A DNA stretch of 64,000 bases from Rhodobiaceae bacterium UBA4490 (GTDB taxonomy: Bacteria > Pseudomonadota > Alphaproteobacteria > Parvibaculales > Parvibaculaceae). A model generated the notes under the pieces. It ran no database searches, was not told where the DNA came from, and was given only the letters and a program-made list of their open reading frames with translations. Positions 1 through 9,712 of the stretch are shown in pieces. How positions within the stretch are numbered: position 1 is the first letter of the stretch; every line of letters begins with the position of its first letter. The stretch covers positions 209,292 through 273,291 of the forward strand of contig DGNO01000005.1 in assembly GCA_002389665.1 (NCBI GenBank), in the 5' to 3' direction. The position numbers were made by a program, and so were the translations under genes.

Positions 1-1
1 C

Positions 2-229
2 GCAGAGCATGACAATGATCTGCAGGGCGCTGCGGTTTCTTTGTTGCCGGAACTGGAAGAGGTGCTGGGCGCGATCCGCGTGCAGCCCGGCTGTCACCTT
101 GCCCGCATGTCGGGATCGGGCGCGACATGCGTTGGCCTTTTCGATGATGCAGGCCGGCTTGAAAAAGCGGTAGCGCGCCTTGCCGATGCCCGGCCCAACT
201 GGTGGTGCCGGCCTGCCGCCATTCTTTAA
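2..229 (+). CDS. ispE: 4-diphosphocytidyl-2-C-methyl-D-erythritol kinase, C-terminal part (gene runs off the left edge)
   Basis: Only the last 75 codons are present; the reading frame is open from base 2 with no start in the window. The translated tail has the GHMP-kinase C-terminal signature ARMSGSGATCVGLF, preceded by an N-D-L segment (NDLQGAA) typical of IspE shortly before its third GHMP motif. IspE phosphorylates CDP-methylerythritol using ATP in the MEP route to isopentenyl diphosphate. It ends 17 bp from the convergent polyprenyl synthase gene, also an isoprenoid gene. The assignment rests on the tail only, but the glycine-rich motif and context agree. Confidence 0.85.
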   Translation, partial: AEHDNDLQGAAVSLLPELEEVLGAIRVQPGCHLARMSGSGATCVGLFDDAGRLEKAVARLADARPNWWCRPAAIL

Positions 230-246
230 ACGGAAAGATCGCGCGC

Positions 247-1263
247 TTAATGCGCCCGTTCGATGCAGAAGTCGATGAGGTCGGAAAGCGCCTGCTTGAT
301 GTTCCCGTCCGGGAAGATGCCGAGCGCGTCCTGCGCCATTTCGCCGTAATGGCGGGCCCGTTTGATCGTATCTTCGATCGCCCGGTGCTTGGCAAGAAGG
401 CCGAGCGCATGGGGCAGGTCTTCTTCACGCTGATCGCCTTCCTGCAGGCAGCGCTGCCAAAAGGCGCGCTCTTCTTCATCACCCCGCCGGTAGGCAAGCA
501 CGATGGGAAGGGTGATTTTGCCTTCGCGGAAATCGTCGCCGACATTCTTGCCGAGCTTGTCTTTCTCGCCCGAATAATCGAGCGCATCGTCGATGAGCTG
601 AAAGGCGATGCCGAGATTGCGCCCGTAAGACTCAAGCGCTGCGGCTTCCGCCCCGTCCTTGCCGGAAATCACTGCGCCGATTTCGGCGGCGGCGGCAAAA
701 AGCGCAGCCGTCTTGGCGGCGATGACTTTAAGGTAAGCATCTTCCGTCGTTGCCGTGTTCTTGGCGGCGGCAAGCTGCATCACCTCGCCTTCGGCAATCA
801 CGGCGGCGGCATTGGAGAGAATGTCCAGCGCCCGGAGCGAGCCTGTTTCCACCATCAGCTTGAAGGCGCGCCCGAGCAGGAAGTCGCCCACCAGCACCGA
901 GGCCTGGTTGCCCCAAAGAAGCCGGGCGGTCTGGCGCCCGCGGCGCAGGTCGCTTTCATCCACCACGTCGTCATGCAGCAGCGTGGCCGTATGCATAAAC
1001 TCGACCGTGGCGGCGAGCTTGATGTGATCGGCGCCCTCATAGCCGCAAAGCTGGGCGGAGGCGAGGGTGAGCATGGGCCGCAGCCGCTTGCCGCCCGAAT
1101 TGATCAAATGGCTGGCAAGCTCGGGGATCATCGGCACGTCGGATGCCATACGCGCGCGTATGAAATCGTTGACGTTTTCCATGTCTTCGGCCACGAGGGC
1201 CTGTAAAGTGGCGACAGCGTTTTGCTTGCCGCGCTCGCCCTCAAGTGGAACCACTATACCCAA
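247..1263 (-). CDS. ispB: Long-chain (octa-/decaprenyl) diphosphate synthase
   Basis: A 338-residue all-helical prenyltransferase that extends an allylic diphosphate with isopentenyl diphosphate to make the ubiquinone side chain. The first aspartate-rich motif is DDVVDESDLRRG (about residues 98-109) and the second is DDALDY (about 225-230); GGKRLRP near 58 is the substrate-binding stretch. The residue five places before the first motif is Ala93, a small side chain, which in this family permits long products. This contrasts with the farnesyl-type synthase at 57,767, which has Tyr there. Exact chain length cannot be read from sequence; decaprenyl is usual in many alphaproteobacteria. It is divergent from the DUF2007 gene. 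Confidence 0.93.
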   Translation of the reverse strand: MGIVVPLEGERGKQNAVATLQALVAEDMENVNDFIRARMASDVPMIPELASHLINSGGKRLRPMLTLASAQLCGYEGADHIKLAATVEFMHTATLLHDDVVDESDLRRGRQTARLLWGNQASVLVGDFLLGRAFKLMVETGSLRALDILSNAAAVIAEGEVMQLAAAKNTATTEDAYLKVIAAKTAALFAAAAEIGAVISGKDGAEAAALESYGRNLGIAFQLIDDALDYSGEKDKLGKNVGDDFREGKITLPIVLAYRRGDEEERAFWQRCLQEGDQREEDLPHALGLLAKHRAIEDTIKRARHYGEMAQDALGIFPDGNIKQALSDLIDFCIERAH

Positions 1264-1443
1264 GGTAATCCCCAGCTCTTATTTCCGGTTTCTAGGCGTG
1301 AAATGCCGATAAACACAGAATAGGCTGCGGGGGACGGTGCGGCAAGTGCGGCGGATGCGCGCTCAACTAGCTGTGAGGCTGAAAAGAAGCCGGATTTGCA
1401 GGATGCAGCCGCTTCGCTGAGGCATGAAAGGACCGGATGCCGG

Positions 1444-1662
1444 ATGAAAGAGATTATACGCACCACCGATCCCGTTCTCCTCTCAGCGCTGGATGATGCG
1501 CTGCGCCAGGCGGGGATCGAGCCTTTGCAGTTCGACACGCATATGAGCATCGTGGAAGGTTCGCTCGGCGTCCTGCCGCGGCGGATCATGGTGGCGGATG
1601 AGGATGAAGCGCAGGCTCTGCGCGTCCTCGAAGCGCTGCGCCGCGAGGCGGAGGGGCGCTGA
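1444..1662 (+). CDS. Small DUF2007 family protein
   Basis: A 72-residue protein beginning MKEIIRTTDPVLLS and matching the DUF2007 pattern: a short alpha/beta fold with a central hydrophobic strand and a conserved MVADEDEAQAL segment. No biochemical role is established for the family. A longer reading from base 1396 exists, but the family's usual N-terminus begins at 1444, so that start is chosen. Its TGA stop shares one base with the ATG of the next gene (TGATG), so the two are probably translationally coupled. Divergence from ispB with this downstream methyltransferase is a familiar alphaproteobacterial arrangement. Confidence 0.8.
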   Translation: MKEIIRTTDPVLLSALDDALRQAGIEPLQFDTHMSIVEGSLGVLPRRIMVADEDEAQALRVLEALRREAEGR

Positions 1663-2456
1663 TGGGCGGAGAGGCGCACACAAAGCCCGCTGCAGATAGA
1701 GATCTCACCGATGACGGTTTTCTCGGCGAGCGGCTGAAAATATTGCAGCCTGCGAAAGGCCATCGCTCCGGCCTCGATGCGGTGATGCTGGCCGCATCCG
1801 TTCCCGCGATCCATGGCGAGCGGGCGTTCGATGTGGGCTGCGGGGCAGGCGTTGCCGCGCTCTGCCTTGCCCGCCGGGTGCAGGGGCTTGAGGTGCGCGG
1901 TATCGACATTCAAGCGGGTCTTGTCGCCCTTGCCGGTGAAAACGCGGCGCGTAACGGGCTGGAAGCGCGCGCCCGGTTCATCGAGGCGGATGTCGCCGCG
2001 CCCCGCGGCGCGCTGTCGGAAAAAGACTGTCCGCCCCATTCCTTCGATCATGTCATGGCCAACCCGCCCTTCTATGCGCCGGGCACCACCTGGACGCCGC
2101 CCGATGCCGGCAAATCAACGGCCCATATCGCGGAGGGCGCGGATCTGGCCCTTTGGGTGGATTTTTGCTGCGCCATGGCGCGGCCCAAAGGCACGGTGAG
2201 TTTCATCCACCGGGCCGATGCGCTGGGCGAGCTTCTCAGCGCCATCGGCACGAAGCTTGGCGGGCTCGTCATCTATCCGCTCTGGCCGGCGCCGGGAAAA
2301 GCGGCGCGGCGGCTTCTCGTGCAAGGGATCAAAGGCTCGCGCAGCCCCCTTGCCATGTTGCCCGGCCTCGTGCTGCATGGGGAGGAGGGCGGTTTCGAGC
2401 CGGAGGCAGAAGCCGTGCTCCGCCACGGTGAGGCACTGGATTTTTCCGTCTCCTGA
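1662..2456 (+). CDS. tRNA1(Val) adenine-37 N6-methyltransferase-like protein (TrmN6 family)
   Basis: A 264-residue class I SAM-dependent methyltransferase. Motif I is AFDVGCGAGVAALCLA near residues 48-63, an acidic residue after the second strand is in RGIDIQ, and the catalytic motif IV is NPPFYAPG near residue 130. The NPPF signature is typical of N6-adenine or N5-glutamine methyltransferases. The N-terminal pattern ERLKILQPAKGHRSGLDAV is typical of the TrmN6/YfiC group, which methylates A37 of tRNA-Val. The exact target is inferred from family only. It overlaps the DUF2007 stop by one base and is followed by the S49 peptidase gene after about 50 bp. Confidence 0.8.
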   Translation: MGGEAHTKPAADRDLTDDGFLGERLKILQPAKGHRSGLDAVMLAASVPAIHGERAFDVGCGAGVAALCLARRVQGLEVRGIDIQAGLVALAGENAARNGLEARARFIEADVAAPRGALSEKDCPPHSFDHVMANPPFYAPGTTWTPPDAGKSTAHIAEGADLALWVDFCCAMARPKGTVSFIHRADALGELLSAIGTKLGGLVIYPLWPAPGKAARRLLVQGIKGSRSPLAMLPGLVLHGEEGGFEPEAEAVLRHGEALDFSVS

Positions 2457-2510
2457 TCGGCACTTGAGCCTGAGGCGAGCCGTCTTACTTATGAAAGAAC
2501 GCAGAAAAGA

Positions 2511-3458
2511 TTGAGAGCGCAATTGACCGAGAACACCGAGAAAAACGGCGAAGCCAATAACGAAGCCCCCAAGAAGAAGAAAAAGAGCCGCCGCAGAAAG
2601 CTGCTCTTCTGGAAAAAAGCCCCGCCGCTTGTCCCCGTTCTGCGTCTCACCGGCCCTATCGGCGCGGTCAGCCCGCTGCGTCAGGGGATGAGCCTTGCGA
2701 GCGTCGCGGACACGTTGGAAGCAGCCTTCACCGTCAAAGGCGCGCGCGCCGTCGCCATTCTCATCAACTCGCCCGGCGGCTCGCCCGTGCAATCGGCGCT
2801 CATCTATAAGCGCATCCGCGCGCTCGCCAAAGAAAACCACGTCAAAGTCTATGTCTTTGCCGAAGATGTGGCGGCCTCTGGCGGTTATATGATCGCCTGC
2901 GCGGGGGATGAGATTTACGCCGATGAAAGCTCGGTCATCGGCTCAATCGGGGTGATCTCCGCCGGCTTCGGCTTCACCGGCCTCATCGAAAAGCTGGGCA
3001 TCGAGCGGCGGGTGCATACGGCCGGCGAATCGAAAGCCATGCTCGATCCTTTCCAGCCGGAGCGCGCCGAGGAAGTTGCCCGCCTCGAGGCGCTGCAGCG
3101 TGAGGTGCACGCGCATTTCAAGGCGCTGGTGAAGGAAAGCCGTGGCAAGCGCCTTGCCGAGGAACCGGAGCTTTTCACCGGCGCCTTCTGGGCCGGGGAA
3201 AAGGCCAAGGAACTCGGCCTCATTGACGGGCTCGGCGATTTGCGCTCGGTAATGCGCCATAAATTCGGCAAAAACGTGCAGTTAAAGAAGGTAGGCGGGG
3301 CCCGGCCCTGGTGGCGCCGCGCACAGGGCATCGGCATTGCCCGGAGCCGGGGAGAAGCGGATTTGCCGCAGATTTCAGCGCAAATCTCCGCAACCTGGGC
3401 CGAGGATTTGATGGCCGCGTTGGAGGCCCGTTCCCTTTGGTCCCGTTTTGGCCTTTAA
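2511..3458 (+). CDS. S49 family serine peptidase (SohB/SppA-like)
   Basis: A 315-residue peptidase of the SppA/SohB clan, which uses a Ser-Lys dyad to degrade membrane-associated or signal peptides. The nucleophile is Ser123 in EDVAASGGY and the general base is Lys175 in AGESKAMLD. The oxyanion-loop motif INSPGGSPVQS lies at about 85-95. Residues 20-36 are strongly basic (a run of K/R before LLFW), which could bind membrane, but there is no clear signal peptide or transmembrane helix. No good ATG precedes the conserved region, so the start is put at a TTG (2511); this is uncertain. It is followed 42 bp later by a small membrane-like protein. Confidence 0.85.
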   Translation: MRAQLTENTEKNGEANNEAPKKKKKSRRRKLLFWKKAPPLVPVLRLTGPIGAVSPLRQGMSLASVADTLEAAFTVKGARAVAILINSPGGSPVQSALIYKRIRALAKENHVKVYVFAEDVAASGGYMIACAGDEIYADESSVIGSIGVISAGFGFTGLIEKLGIERRVHTAGESKAMLDPFQPERAEEVARLEALQREVHAHFKALVKESRGKRLAEEPELFTGAFWAGEKAKELGLIDGLGDLRSVMRHKFGKNVQLKKVGGARPWWRRAQGIGIARSRGEADLPQISAQISATWAEDLMAALEARSLWSRFGL

Positions 3459-3500
3459 TGGGGCATCCTTTTAAAGGGATGAAGAGACCCGGAGCGTCCA

Positions 3501-3710
3501 ATGAGCGATTTCGTGATGACCGGCATTGCCATGGCAGCGGCGGTCGCAGCCTATAAAATCTGGGACGGCGTCAAAGCCGCGCGCAAGGCCCGCCTCAAGG
3601 CACAGGCCGAGATGCGCCGCCATACCGGCAGCGGCGAGCCGCGCGATCTCGGCCGTCTGACCCGCGCCGAAGACGGCACCTATGTGCCTGAAAAGCGGCC
3701 CTCGAGCTAA
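3501..3710 (+). CDS. Small conserved protein with N-terminal hydrophobic segment
   Basis: A 69-residue protein. The first 20 residues (MSDFVMTGIAMAAAVAAYKI) are hydrophobic and could form one membrane helix, followed by a basic segment (KAARKARLKAQAEMRR). The remainder is polar and probably disordered. It lies 42 bp after the S49 peptidase on the same strand, probably in the same transcript. No family function is recognised. Coding status is supported by its own ATG, codon use like its neighbours, and the absence of a better frame. Confidence 0.6.
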   Translation: MSDFVMTGIAMAAAVAAYKIWDGVKAARKARLKAQAEMRRHTGSGEPRDLGRLTRAEDGTYVPEKRPSS

Positions 3711-3843
3711 GCGCCGCACCCCCCTCTCACTGCCTTGACCGCCCGCAGCCCCGCCGCTAACGTGCGCGGGCCTGAGGCGCGGGATTCTGCGCTTTTTTGG
3801 CTTTTGGGCGGTTCCGCCCCAGCACGAACGTCAAGAGAGCTTT

Positions 3844-4773
3844 ATGTCAGGTCAAGCCGGCCGCCCGCCCGCGAAGGATGTGTCCTTCCAAAACCTCATT
3901 CTCACCCTGCAGCGCTATTGGGCCGATTACGGCTGCGTGGTGCTGCAGCCTTATGACGTGGAAATGGGGGCGGGCACGTTTCACCCGGCAACCACGCTGC
4001 GCGCGCTTGGGCCGAAGCACTGGAAGGCGGCCTATGTGCAGCCCTCCCGCCGCCCGACCGACGGGCGCTACGGGGAAAACCCGAACCGCTTTCAGCATTA
4101 TTATCAGTTCCAGGTGATCTTGAAGCCGTCGCCTGAAAACATTCAGGAGCTTTACCTGAACTCGCTTTGCGAGCTCGGCATCGATCCCAAAAACCACGAC
4201 ATCCGCTTCGTGGAAGATGACTGGGAAAGCCCGACACTCGGCGCCTGGGGTCTTGGCTGGGAAGTGTGGTGCGATGGGATGGAAGTTTCCCAGTTCACTT
4301 ATTTTCAGCAGGTCGGCGGTTTCGACTGCAACCCGGTGGCGGGCGAGCTCACCTACGGGCTTGAGCGCCTCGCCATGTATATCCAGGGCGTCGACAACGG
4401 CTATGAGCTGAATTTCAACGGCAAGGACGGGGACGAGCGCGTGACTTATGGCGACGTCTTCAAGCAGGCCGAGTTCGAATATTCCCACCACAATTTCAAC
4501 GCGGCGAATACCGAAATGCTCTTCCGCCATTTCAGCGATGCGGAAGGCGAGTGCATGGCGCTCCTCGAAAACGATCCGCCCTTGCCGCTGCCCGCTTACG
4601 ACCAGTGCATCAAGGCAAGCCATGCCTTCAACCTGCTCGATGCGCGCGGCGTCATCTCCGTGACCGAGCGCCAAGCCTATATCGGCCGGGTGCGCGCGCT
4701 CGCAAAGGCCTGTTGCACGGCCTATCTCGCGACGCCGCAAGGCGGCGGTATCAAAGTGGAAGAGGAGGTCTGA
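3844..4773 (+). CDS. glyQ: Glycyl-tRNA synthetase alpha subunit
   Basis: A 309-residue catalytic alpha subunit of the bacterial alpha2-beta2 glycyl-tRNA synthetase, which activates glycine and charges tRNA-Gly in the cytosol. Hallmarks include [19 protein letters not shown] at the start, [19 protein letters not shown] (class II motif 2 region), and the [18 protein letters not shown] and [13 protein letters not shown] segments. Length is normal for the family. The stop lies three bases before the start of glyS, a typical co-translated pair. Confidence 0.98.
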   Translation: MSGQAGRPPAKDVSFQNLILTLQRYWADYGCVVLQPYDVEMGAGTFHPATTLRALGPKHWKAAYVQPSRRPTDGRYGENPNRFQHYYQFQVILKPSPENIQELYLNSLCELGIDPKNHDIRFVEDDWESPTLGAWGLGWEVWCDGMEVSQFTYFQQVGGFDCNPVAGELTYGLERLAMYIQGVDNGYELNFNGKDGDERVTYGDVFKQAEFEYSHHNFNAANTEMLFRHFSDAEGECMALLENDPPLPLPAYDQCIKASHAFNLLDARGVISVTERQAYIGRVRALAKACCTAYLATPQGGGIKVEEEV

Positions 4774-4776
4774 GCC

Positions 4777-6831
4777 ATGCCCGATCTTCTGCTGGAACTT
4801 TTCTCCGAGGAAATCCCCGCCCGTATGCAGGAAAAGGCATCGGGCGATCTGAAAAAACTCGTTACCGATGCGCTTGCCGAAAACGATGTCTTCGGCGAAG
4901 CCGCTATCGCCTTTGCGACGCCGCGCCGGCTGACGCTCTCCATCACCGGCCTTCCTGCCGAGCAGCCGGACCGGCGCGAGGAGCGGAAAGGCCCGCGTGT
5001 TGGCGCGCCGGAAAAGGCGCTCGAAGGGTTTTTGAATTCCGTCGGCCTCAACCTCGATCAGTGCGAAACGCGCTCCGACAAAAAGGGCGAGTATTACGTT
5101 GCCGTGATCGAAAAGAAGGGCCAGCCGCTGCCCGGTCTCATTGGCGACATCGTGCCGCAGATCATCCGCGCCTTCCCCTGGCCGAAATCCATGCGCTGGG
5201 GCGAGGGGAGCCTGCGCTGGGTGCGCCCGCTTCATTCGATCCTCTGCACCTTCGACGGCGAGGTGGTGCCTTTCGAGGTGGACGGTATCAAGGCGGGCGA
5301 TACGACCTATGGCCACCGCTTCATGGGCCCCGCGCCCATCAAGGTAAAGTACTTTGAGGATTACGAGAAAAAGCTGCATGACGCCAAAGTCATGCTCGAT
5401 CCCGCGCTGCGCGCCCGCACGATCTGGGAAGACGCGAAGAATCTCGCCCATGCCCAGAACCTCGAACTTGTGGAAGATGAGGCGCTGCTGCGCGAGGTGG
5501 CGGGGCTTGTCGAATGGCCAGTCGTGCTGATGGGCAAGATCGACGAGCGTTTCATGGAGGTGCCGGGCGAGGTGCTCTCCCTTTCCATGCGCGAGAACCA
5601 GAAATATTTCACGCTGAAAAGCGCGGACGGCAAAATGGCGCCGCGCTTCATCCTCGCCTCCAACCTCATTGCCGAAGATGGGGGCGCTGCCATCGTCAAC
5701 GGCAATGAGCGCGTGCTGCGCGCCCGCTTCGCCGATGCCGAATTCCTCTGGCAGGAAGATAAGAAGAAGAGTCTTGAAAAAGATTTTCTGCCGAAACTGA
5801 AAGACGTGGTCTTTCACGCCAAGCTTGGCACGGTGGGCGAAAAGGCGGAGCGTATATCAAGATTGGCACGTGAATTCTCCGCTTTCATTCCGGGAAGTGA
5901 TAAGGCGAAGGCTGAAAAGGCTGGCCTGCTCGCCAAAGCCGATCTCGTCTCCGGTATGGTCTATGAGTTCCCGGAACTCCAGGGCCAGATGGGTCGCTAT
6001 TACGCGCTCGCCGAAGGCCTCGATGCCGGCATCGCCGATGCCATTGCCGAACATTACCGCCCGGCAGGCCCCGCCGACGATCTCCCGGAAGGCCCGGTCG
6101 CACAGGCTGTCGCGCTGGCGGATAAGTTTGATACGTTGGCCGGATTCTGGGCGATTGATGAAAAGCCGACTGGCTCGAAGGATCCTTATGCGCTGCGTCG
6201 CGCTGCGTTGGGCATAATTCGAATCGTTTTGGAAAACGATATGCGGTTGCCGCTTCGGCTGGCCGTCAATCTTCCGTCTTGGGGTGATCGGTCGGACGAC
6301 TTGCCGCCATTCTTCGCCGACCGCCTAAAGGTCCACCTGCGCGAGCAAGGCGCGCGCCATGATCTGGTGGATGCCGTCTTCGCGCTGGAAGGCCAGGACG
6401 ATCTCGTCCTCATCGTGAAGCGTGTCGAGGCTCTGGGCGAGTTCCTGAAAACCGATGACGGGGCGAACCTGCTGGCCGGGTTCAAGCGCGCGGTGAACAT
6501 TCTCAAGGCCGAGGAGAAGAAGGACGGGCGCAGCTTCGACGGCGCGGTGGATGCCGGGCTTTTGAAAGAGCCGGAAGAAAAGGCGCTGCACGCCGCCCTT
6601 GAAAGCGCCCGCAGCGAGGCGGCAAGGGCCATAGAGGCGGAAGATTTTGCAAATGCCATGTCCGCCCTTGCGAAATTGCGCGCCCCGGTCGATGCCTTCT
6701 TCGATAAGGTGACGGTGAACGTGGAAGGCGGTGAGAAGGACCGCGAGATTCGCGAGAATCGGCTTAACCTTCTCAGCGGTATCCGGGCGGCGACGGGCGC
6801 CGTGGCGGATTTCTCGCGGATCGAAGGGTAG
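4777..6831 (+). CDS. glyS: Glycyl-tRNA synthetase beta subunit
   Basis: A 684-residue beta subunit, responsible for tRNA-Gly recognition in the heterotetrameric enzyme. It begins [17 protein letters not shown], the standard GlyS N-terminus, and contains the conserved FPWPKSMRW and [13 protein letters not shown] segments; an HD-like domain and an anticodon-binding C-terminal domain make up the second half. Length is normal. It starts three bases after glyQ. Downstream, a long palindromic repeat separates it from ppdK and could act on transcription or mRNA ends. Confidence 0.98.
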   Translation: MPDLLLELFSEEIPARMQEKASGDLKKLVTDALAENDVFGEAAIAFATPRRLTLSITGLPAEQPDRREERKGPRVGAPEKALEGFLNSVGLNLDQCETRSDKKGEYYVAVIEKKGQPLPGLIGDIVPQIIRAFPWPKSMRWGEGSLRWVRPLHSILCTFDGEVVPFEVDGIKAGDTTYGHRFMGPAPIKVKYFEDYEKKLHDAKVMLDPALRARTIWEDAKNLAHAQNLELVEDEALLREVAGLVEWPVVLMGKIDERFMEVPGEVLSLSMRENQKYFTLKSADGKMAPRFILASNLIAEDGGAAIVNGNERVLRARFADAEFLWQEDKKKSLEKDFLPKLKDVVFHAKLGTVGEKAERISRLAREFSAFIPGSDKAKAEKAGLLAKADLVSGMVYEFPELQGQMGRYYALAEGLDAGIADAIAEHYRPAGPADDLPEGPVAQAVALADKFDTLAGFWAIDEKPTGSKDPYALRRAALGIIRIVLENDMRLPLRLAVNLPSWGDRSDDLPPFFADRLKVHLREQGARHDLVDAVFALEGQDDLVLIVKRVEALGEFLKTDDGANLLAGFKRAVNILKAEEKKDGRSFDGAVDAGLLKEPEEKALHAALESARSEAARAIEAEDFANAMSALAKLRAPVDAFFDKVTVNVEGGEKDREIRENRLNLLSGIRAATGAVADFSRIEG

Positions 6832-6853
6832 GGCACCTGCCATATATAACGGG

Positions 6854-6940
6854 TGTCACCCCGGCTTTATGCCGGGGTCCATTCGGCCTCGCACCGCGGC
6901 GTGAAGTTTCATGGACCCCGGGACGGGGCCCGGGGTGACA
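6854..6940. repeat. 87-bp imperfect palindromic intergenic repeat
   Basis: The two outer arms, 6854-6882 and 6911-6940, are near-perfect inverted copies. Each carries TGTCACCCCGG at the outside and CCGGGGTCCAT at the inside, and each arm is itself a small hairpin (CCGG...CCGG). The centre is about 28 bp. Only one copy was found by eye in this window. The shape matches REP/BIME-like or small non-autonomous palindromic elements common between alphaproteobacterial genes. It may also act as a transcription attenuator or an mRNA 3'-end stabiliser for glyQS. Confidence 0.8.
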
Positions 6941-7027
6941 GTCTTCGGTTCGGGCGCGCGCCCGGCACGGCGGAGAGCCGCCGCGCCAAAGCGTCAAACG
7001 TAAAAGCGTCAAAGACGGACAGCGAAA

Positions 7028-9712
7028 ATGGCAGACACGCATAAATGGGTTTACGCATTCGGCGACGGCTCTGCCGAAGGGCATGCGGGCCTGCGCGATC
7101 TTCTGGGCGGCAAGGGCGCGAACCTTGCCGAGATGAGCAATCTCGGCCTGCCCGTTCCGCCCGGTTTCACCATCACGACGGAAGTCTGCACGGCCTTTTA
7201 CGACAATAATCGCCAGTACCCCGAAGGCCTTGAAGCCCAGGCCGAGGCGGCGCTTGCCAAAGTGGGCGAGACCGTCGGCGCGCGTTTCGGCGATGCGGCG
7301 AACCCGCTTCTTGTCTCCGTGCGCTCCGGTGGGCGCGCCTCCATGCCCGGCATGATGGATACCGTGCTCAATCTCGGCCTCAACGATGAGACGGTGAAGG
7401 GCCTGGCGGAAAAAGCGGGCGATGAGCGTTTCGCCTATGACAGTTACCGCCGCTTCATCCAGATGTATTCGGATGTGGTGATGGGGCTCGACCATCATTC
7501 CTTCGAAGAGATTCTCGATATCTTCAAGGAAGAGAACGAATATTATCTCGATACGGACCTTTCCGCCGAAGACTGGAAAGAAGTTATCACCCGCTACAAG
7601 CGCCTGGTGGAAGAAGAGCTCGAAGAGCCTTTCCCGCAAGATGTGACGGCGCAGCTTTGGGGCGCCATCGGAGCGGTGTTCGGCTCCTGGCAGAATGTGC
7701 GCGCGAAAACCTATCGCCGCCTCCACAATATTCCCGATAGCTGGGGCACTGCCGTCAATGTGCAGGCCATGGTCTTCGGCAATATGGGCGCGAAAAGCGC
7801 GACCGGCGTTGCCTTCACGCGCAACCCCTCCACCGGCGAAAAGCTGATCTATGGCGAATTCCTCATCAATGCCCAGGGCGAGGATGTGGTGGCCGGTATC
7901 CGCACGCCCCAAAGCCTGACGAAAGCGGCGCGCGAGGCGGGCAAGGAAACCAAGCCTTCCATGGAAGAGGCGATGCCGGAAGTTTACGGCGAGCTCAAAG
8001 CTGTTTTCGAGCGCTTAGAGGCCCATTACCGGGACATGCAGGACATCGAGTTTACCGTTCAGGAAGGCAAGCTCTGGATGCTGCAGACGCGGAACGGCAA
8101 GCGCACCGCGAAAGCTGCCATCAGGATCGCCGTCGATATGGTCAAGGAAGGGCTTATCAGCGAGGAAGAGGCGGTGACCCGCGTCGATGCCTCCTCGCTC
8201 GACCAGCTTCTGCACCCGACGCTCGATCCTGACGCCCCGCGCAATATCGTGGCGACGGGCCTGCCCGCCTCGCCGGGCGCGGCCAGCGGCAAGATCGTCT
8301 TTTCCTCCGATGAAGCCGCCGACATGAAGTCGCACGGCGAGGACGTCATTCTGGTGCGCATCGAGACAAGCCCGGAAGACATTCACGGCATGCATTCGGC
8401 CGCGGGCATTCTGACGACGCGGGGCGGCATGACGAGCCATGCTGCCGTCGTGGCGCGCGGCATGGGCAAGCCCTGCGTTTCCGGCGCCGGGTCTCTGCGT
8501 ATCGATTATGCCCGCGAGACCATGTCCGTGATGGGCGATACGTTCCATAAGGGCGATCTCATCACCATCGACGGCTCGGCCGGGCAGATCATCAAAGGCG
8601 CGGTGCCGACGCGCCAGCCCGAGCTTTCCGGCGATTTTGCGCAGCTCATGGAATGGGCGGACAAGATCCGCAAGCTCACCGTGCGCACCAACGCCGAAAC
8701 CCCTCACGATGCCAAGACCGCGCGCAAATTCGGCGCGGAAGGGATCGGTCTTTGCCGCACCGAGCACATGTTCTTCGAAGATGAGCGCATCCTGGCGGTG
8801 CGGGAAATGATCGTGGCGGATGATTCCGCCGGCCGTAAAAAAGCGCTCGATAAAATCCTGCCCATGCAACGGGACGATTTCCGCCAGCTTTTCGAGATCA
8901 TGAAGGGCCTGCCCGTCACGATCCGGCTGCTCGACCCGCCGCTGCATGAGTTCCTCCCCCATACGGAAGAAGAGGTGGAGGAAGTCGCTGCCCAGGCCGG
9001 GCTCGATCCGGAAAAACTGAAGCGGCGCCTCGGCCAGCTTTCCGAGTTCAACCCCATGCTCGGGCACCGGGGCTGCCGGCTTGGCGTTTCTCACCCTGAA
9101 ATTTACGAGATGCAGGCCCGGGCGATTTTCGAAGCCGCGCTCCTGGCCGGGGAGCAGACGGGCGCCCCCGTCGTGCCGGAGGTGATGGTGCCGCTGGTCG
9201 CCACGAAAAACGAGCTCGATTTCCTCAAGCCCCGCATCGATGCGGTGGCCGAAGCCGTGATGAAAGAAAAGGGCGCCCGGTTCGATTATTCGGTCGGCAC
9301 GATGATCGAGCTGCCCCGCGCCGCGCTTCAGGCTGGCAAGATCGCCGAAACCGCCGAGTTCTTCTCCTTCGGCACGAACGATCTTACCCAGACCGCCTTC
9401 GGCATCAGCCGGGACGATGCTGCTTCCTTCCTCAACGAATACCTTACCAACGGTATTCTGGATCAGGACCCCTTCGTCTCGCTGGACCGAGATGGGGTGG
9501 GCGAGCTCATCGCCATTGCCGCCGAGCGTGGGCGGGCCACCCGGCCCGGCATGAAGATGGGAATTTGCGGCGAACATGGCGGCGATCCCGCCTCCATCCG
9601 CTTTTGCGCCGATCACGGGCTCGACTATGTCTCCTGCTCGCCTTACCGGGTGCCGATCGCCCGGCTGGCGGCGGCTCAGGCCGCCGTTGCGCAGGTGGAG
9701 CGGGACGCCTGA
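7028..9712 (+). CDS. ppdK: Pyruvate, phosphate dikinase
   Basis: An 894-residue, full-length PPDK that interconverts pyruvate, ATP and phosphate with phosphoenolpyruvate, AMP and pyrophosphate. The N-terminal ATP-grasp domain shows GGKGANLAEM (about 28-37). The swivelling phosphohistidine domain has the catalytic His471 in GGMTSHAAVVARGMGKPC. The C-terminal TIM barrel carries FGTNDLTQTAFGISRDD and the active-site Cys in MGICGEHGGD. It probably links the lower glycolytic or C4 intermediates to PEP. It begins after the palindromic repeat, with its own upstream region. Confidence 0.98.
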   Translation: MADTHKWVYAFGDGSAEGHAGLRDLLGGKGANLAEMSNLGLPVPPGFTITTEVCTAFYDNNRQYPEGLEAQAEAALAKVGETVGARFGDAANPLLVSVRSGGRASMPGMMDTVLNLGLNDETVKGLAEKAGDERFAYDSYRRFIQMYSDVVMGLDHHSFEEILDIFKEENEYYLDTDLSAEDWKEVITRYKRLVEEELEEPFPQDVTAQLWGAIGAVFGSWQNVRAKTYRRLHNIPDSWGTAVNVQAMVFGNMGAKSATGVAFTRNPSTGEKLIYGEFLINAQGEDVVAGIRTPQSLTKAAREAGKETKPSMEEAMPEVYGELKAVFERLEAHYRDMQDIEFTVQEGKLWMLQTRNGKRTAKAAIRIAVDMVKEGLISEEEAVTRVDASSLDQLLHPTLDPDAPRNIVATGLPASPGAASGKIVFSSDEAADMKSHGEDVILVRIETSPEDIHGMHSAAGILTTRGGMTSHAAVVARGMGKPCVSGAGSLRIDYARETMSVMGDTFHKGDLITIDGSAGQIIKGAVPTRQPELSGDFAQLMEWADKIRKLTVRTNAETPHDAKTARKFGAEGIGLCRTEHMFFEDERILAVREMIVADDSAGRKKALDKILPMQRDDFRQLFEIMKGLPVTIRLLDPPLHEFLPHTEEEVEEVAAQAGLDPEKLKRRLGQLSEFNPMLGHRGCRLGVSHPEIYEMQARAIFEAALLAGEQTGAPVVPEVMVPLVATKNELDFLKPRIDAVAEAVMKEKGARFDYSVGTMIELPRAALQAGKIAETAEFFSFGTNDLTQTAFGISRDDAASFLNEYLTNGILDQDPFVSLDRDGVGELIAIAAERGRATRPGMKMGICGEHGGDPASIRFCADHGLDYVSCSPYRVPIARLAAAQAAVAQVERDA

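Noticed and set aside
202..1206. Long plus-strand open frame opposite the polyprenyl synthase
   Set aside because: Antisense shadow of ispB. High-GC genes often leave open frames on the other strand, and the translation has no family pattern.
3847..5817. 656-codon minus-strand open frame across glyQ and glyS
   Set aside because: Opposite strand of two strongly conserved synthetase genes; composition is that of an antisense frame rich in His, Arg and Phe.
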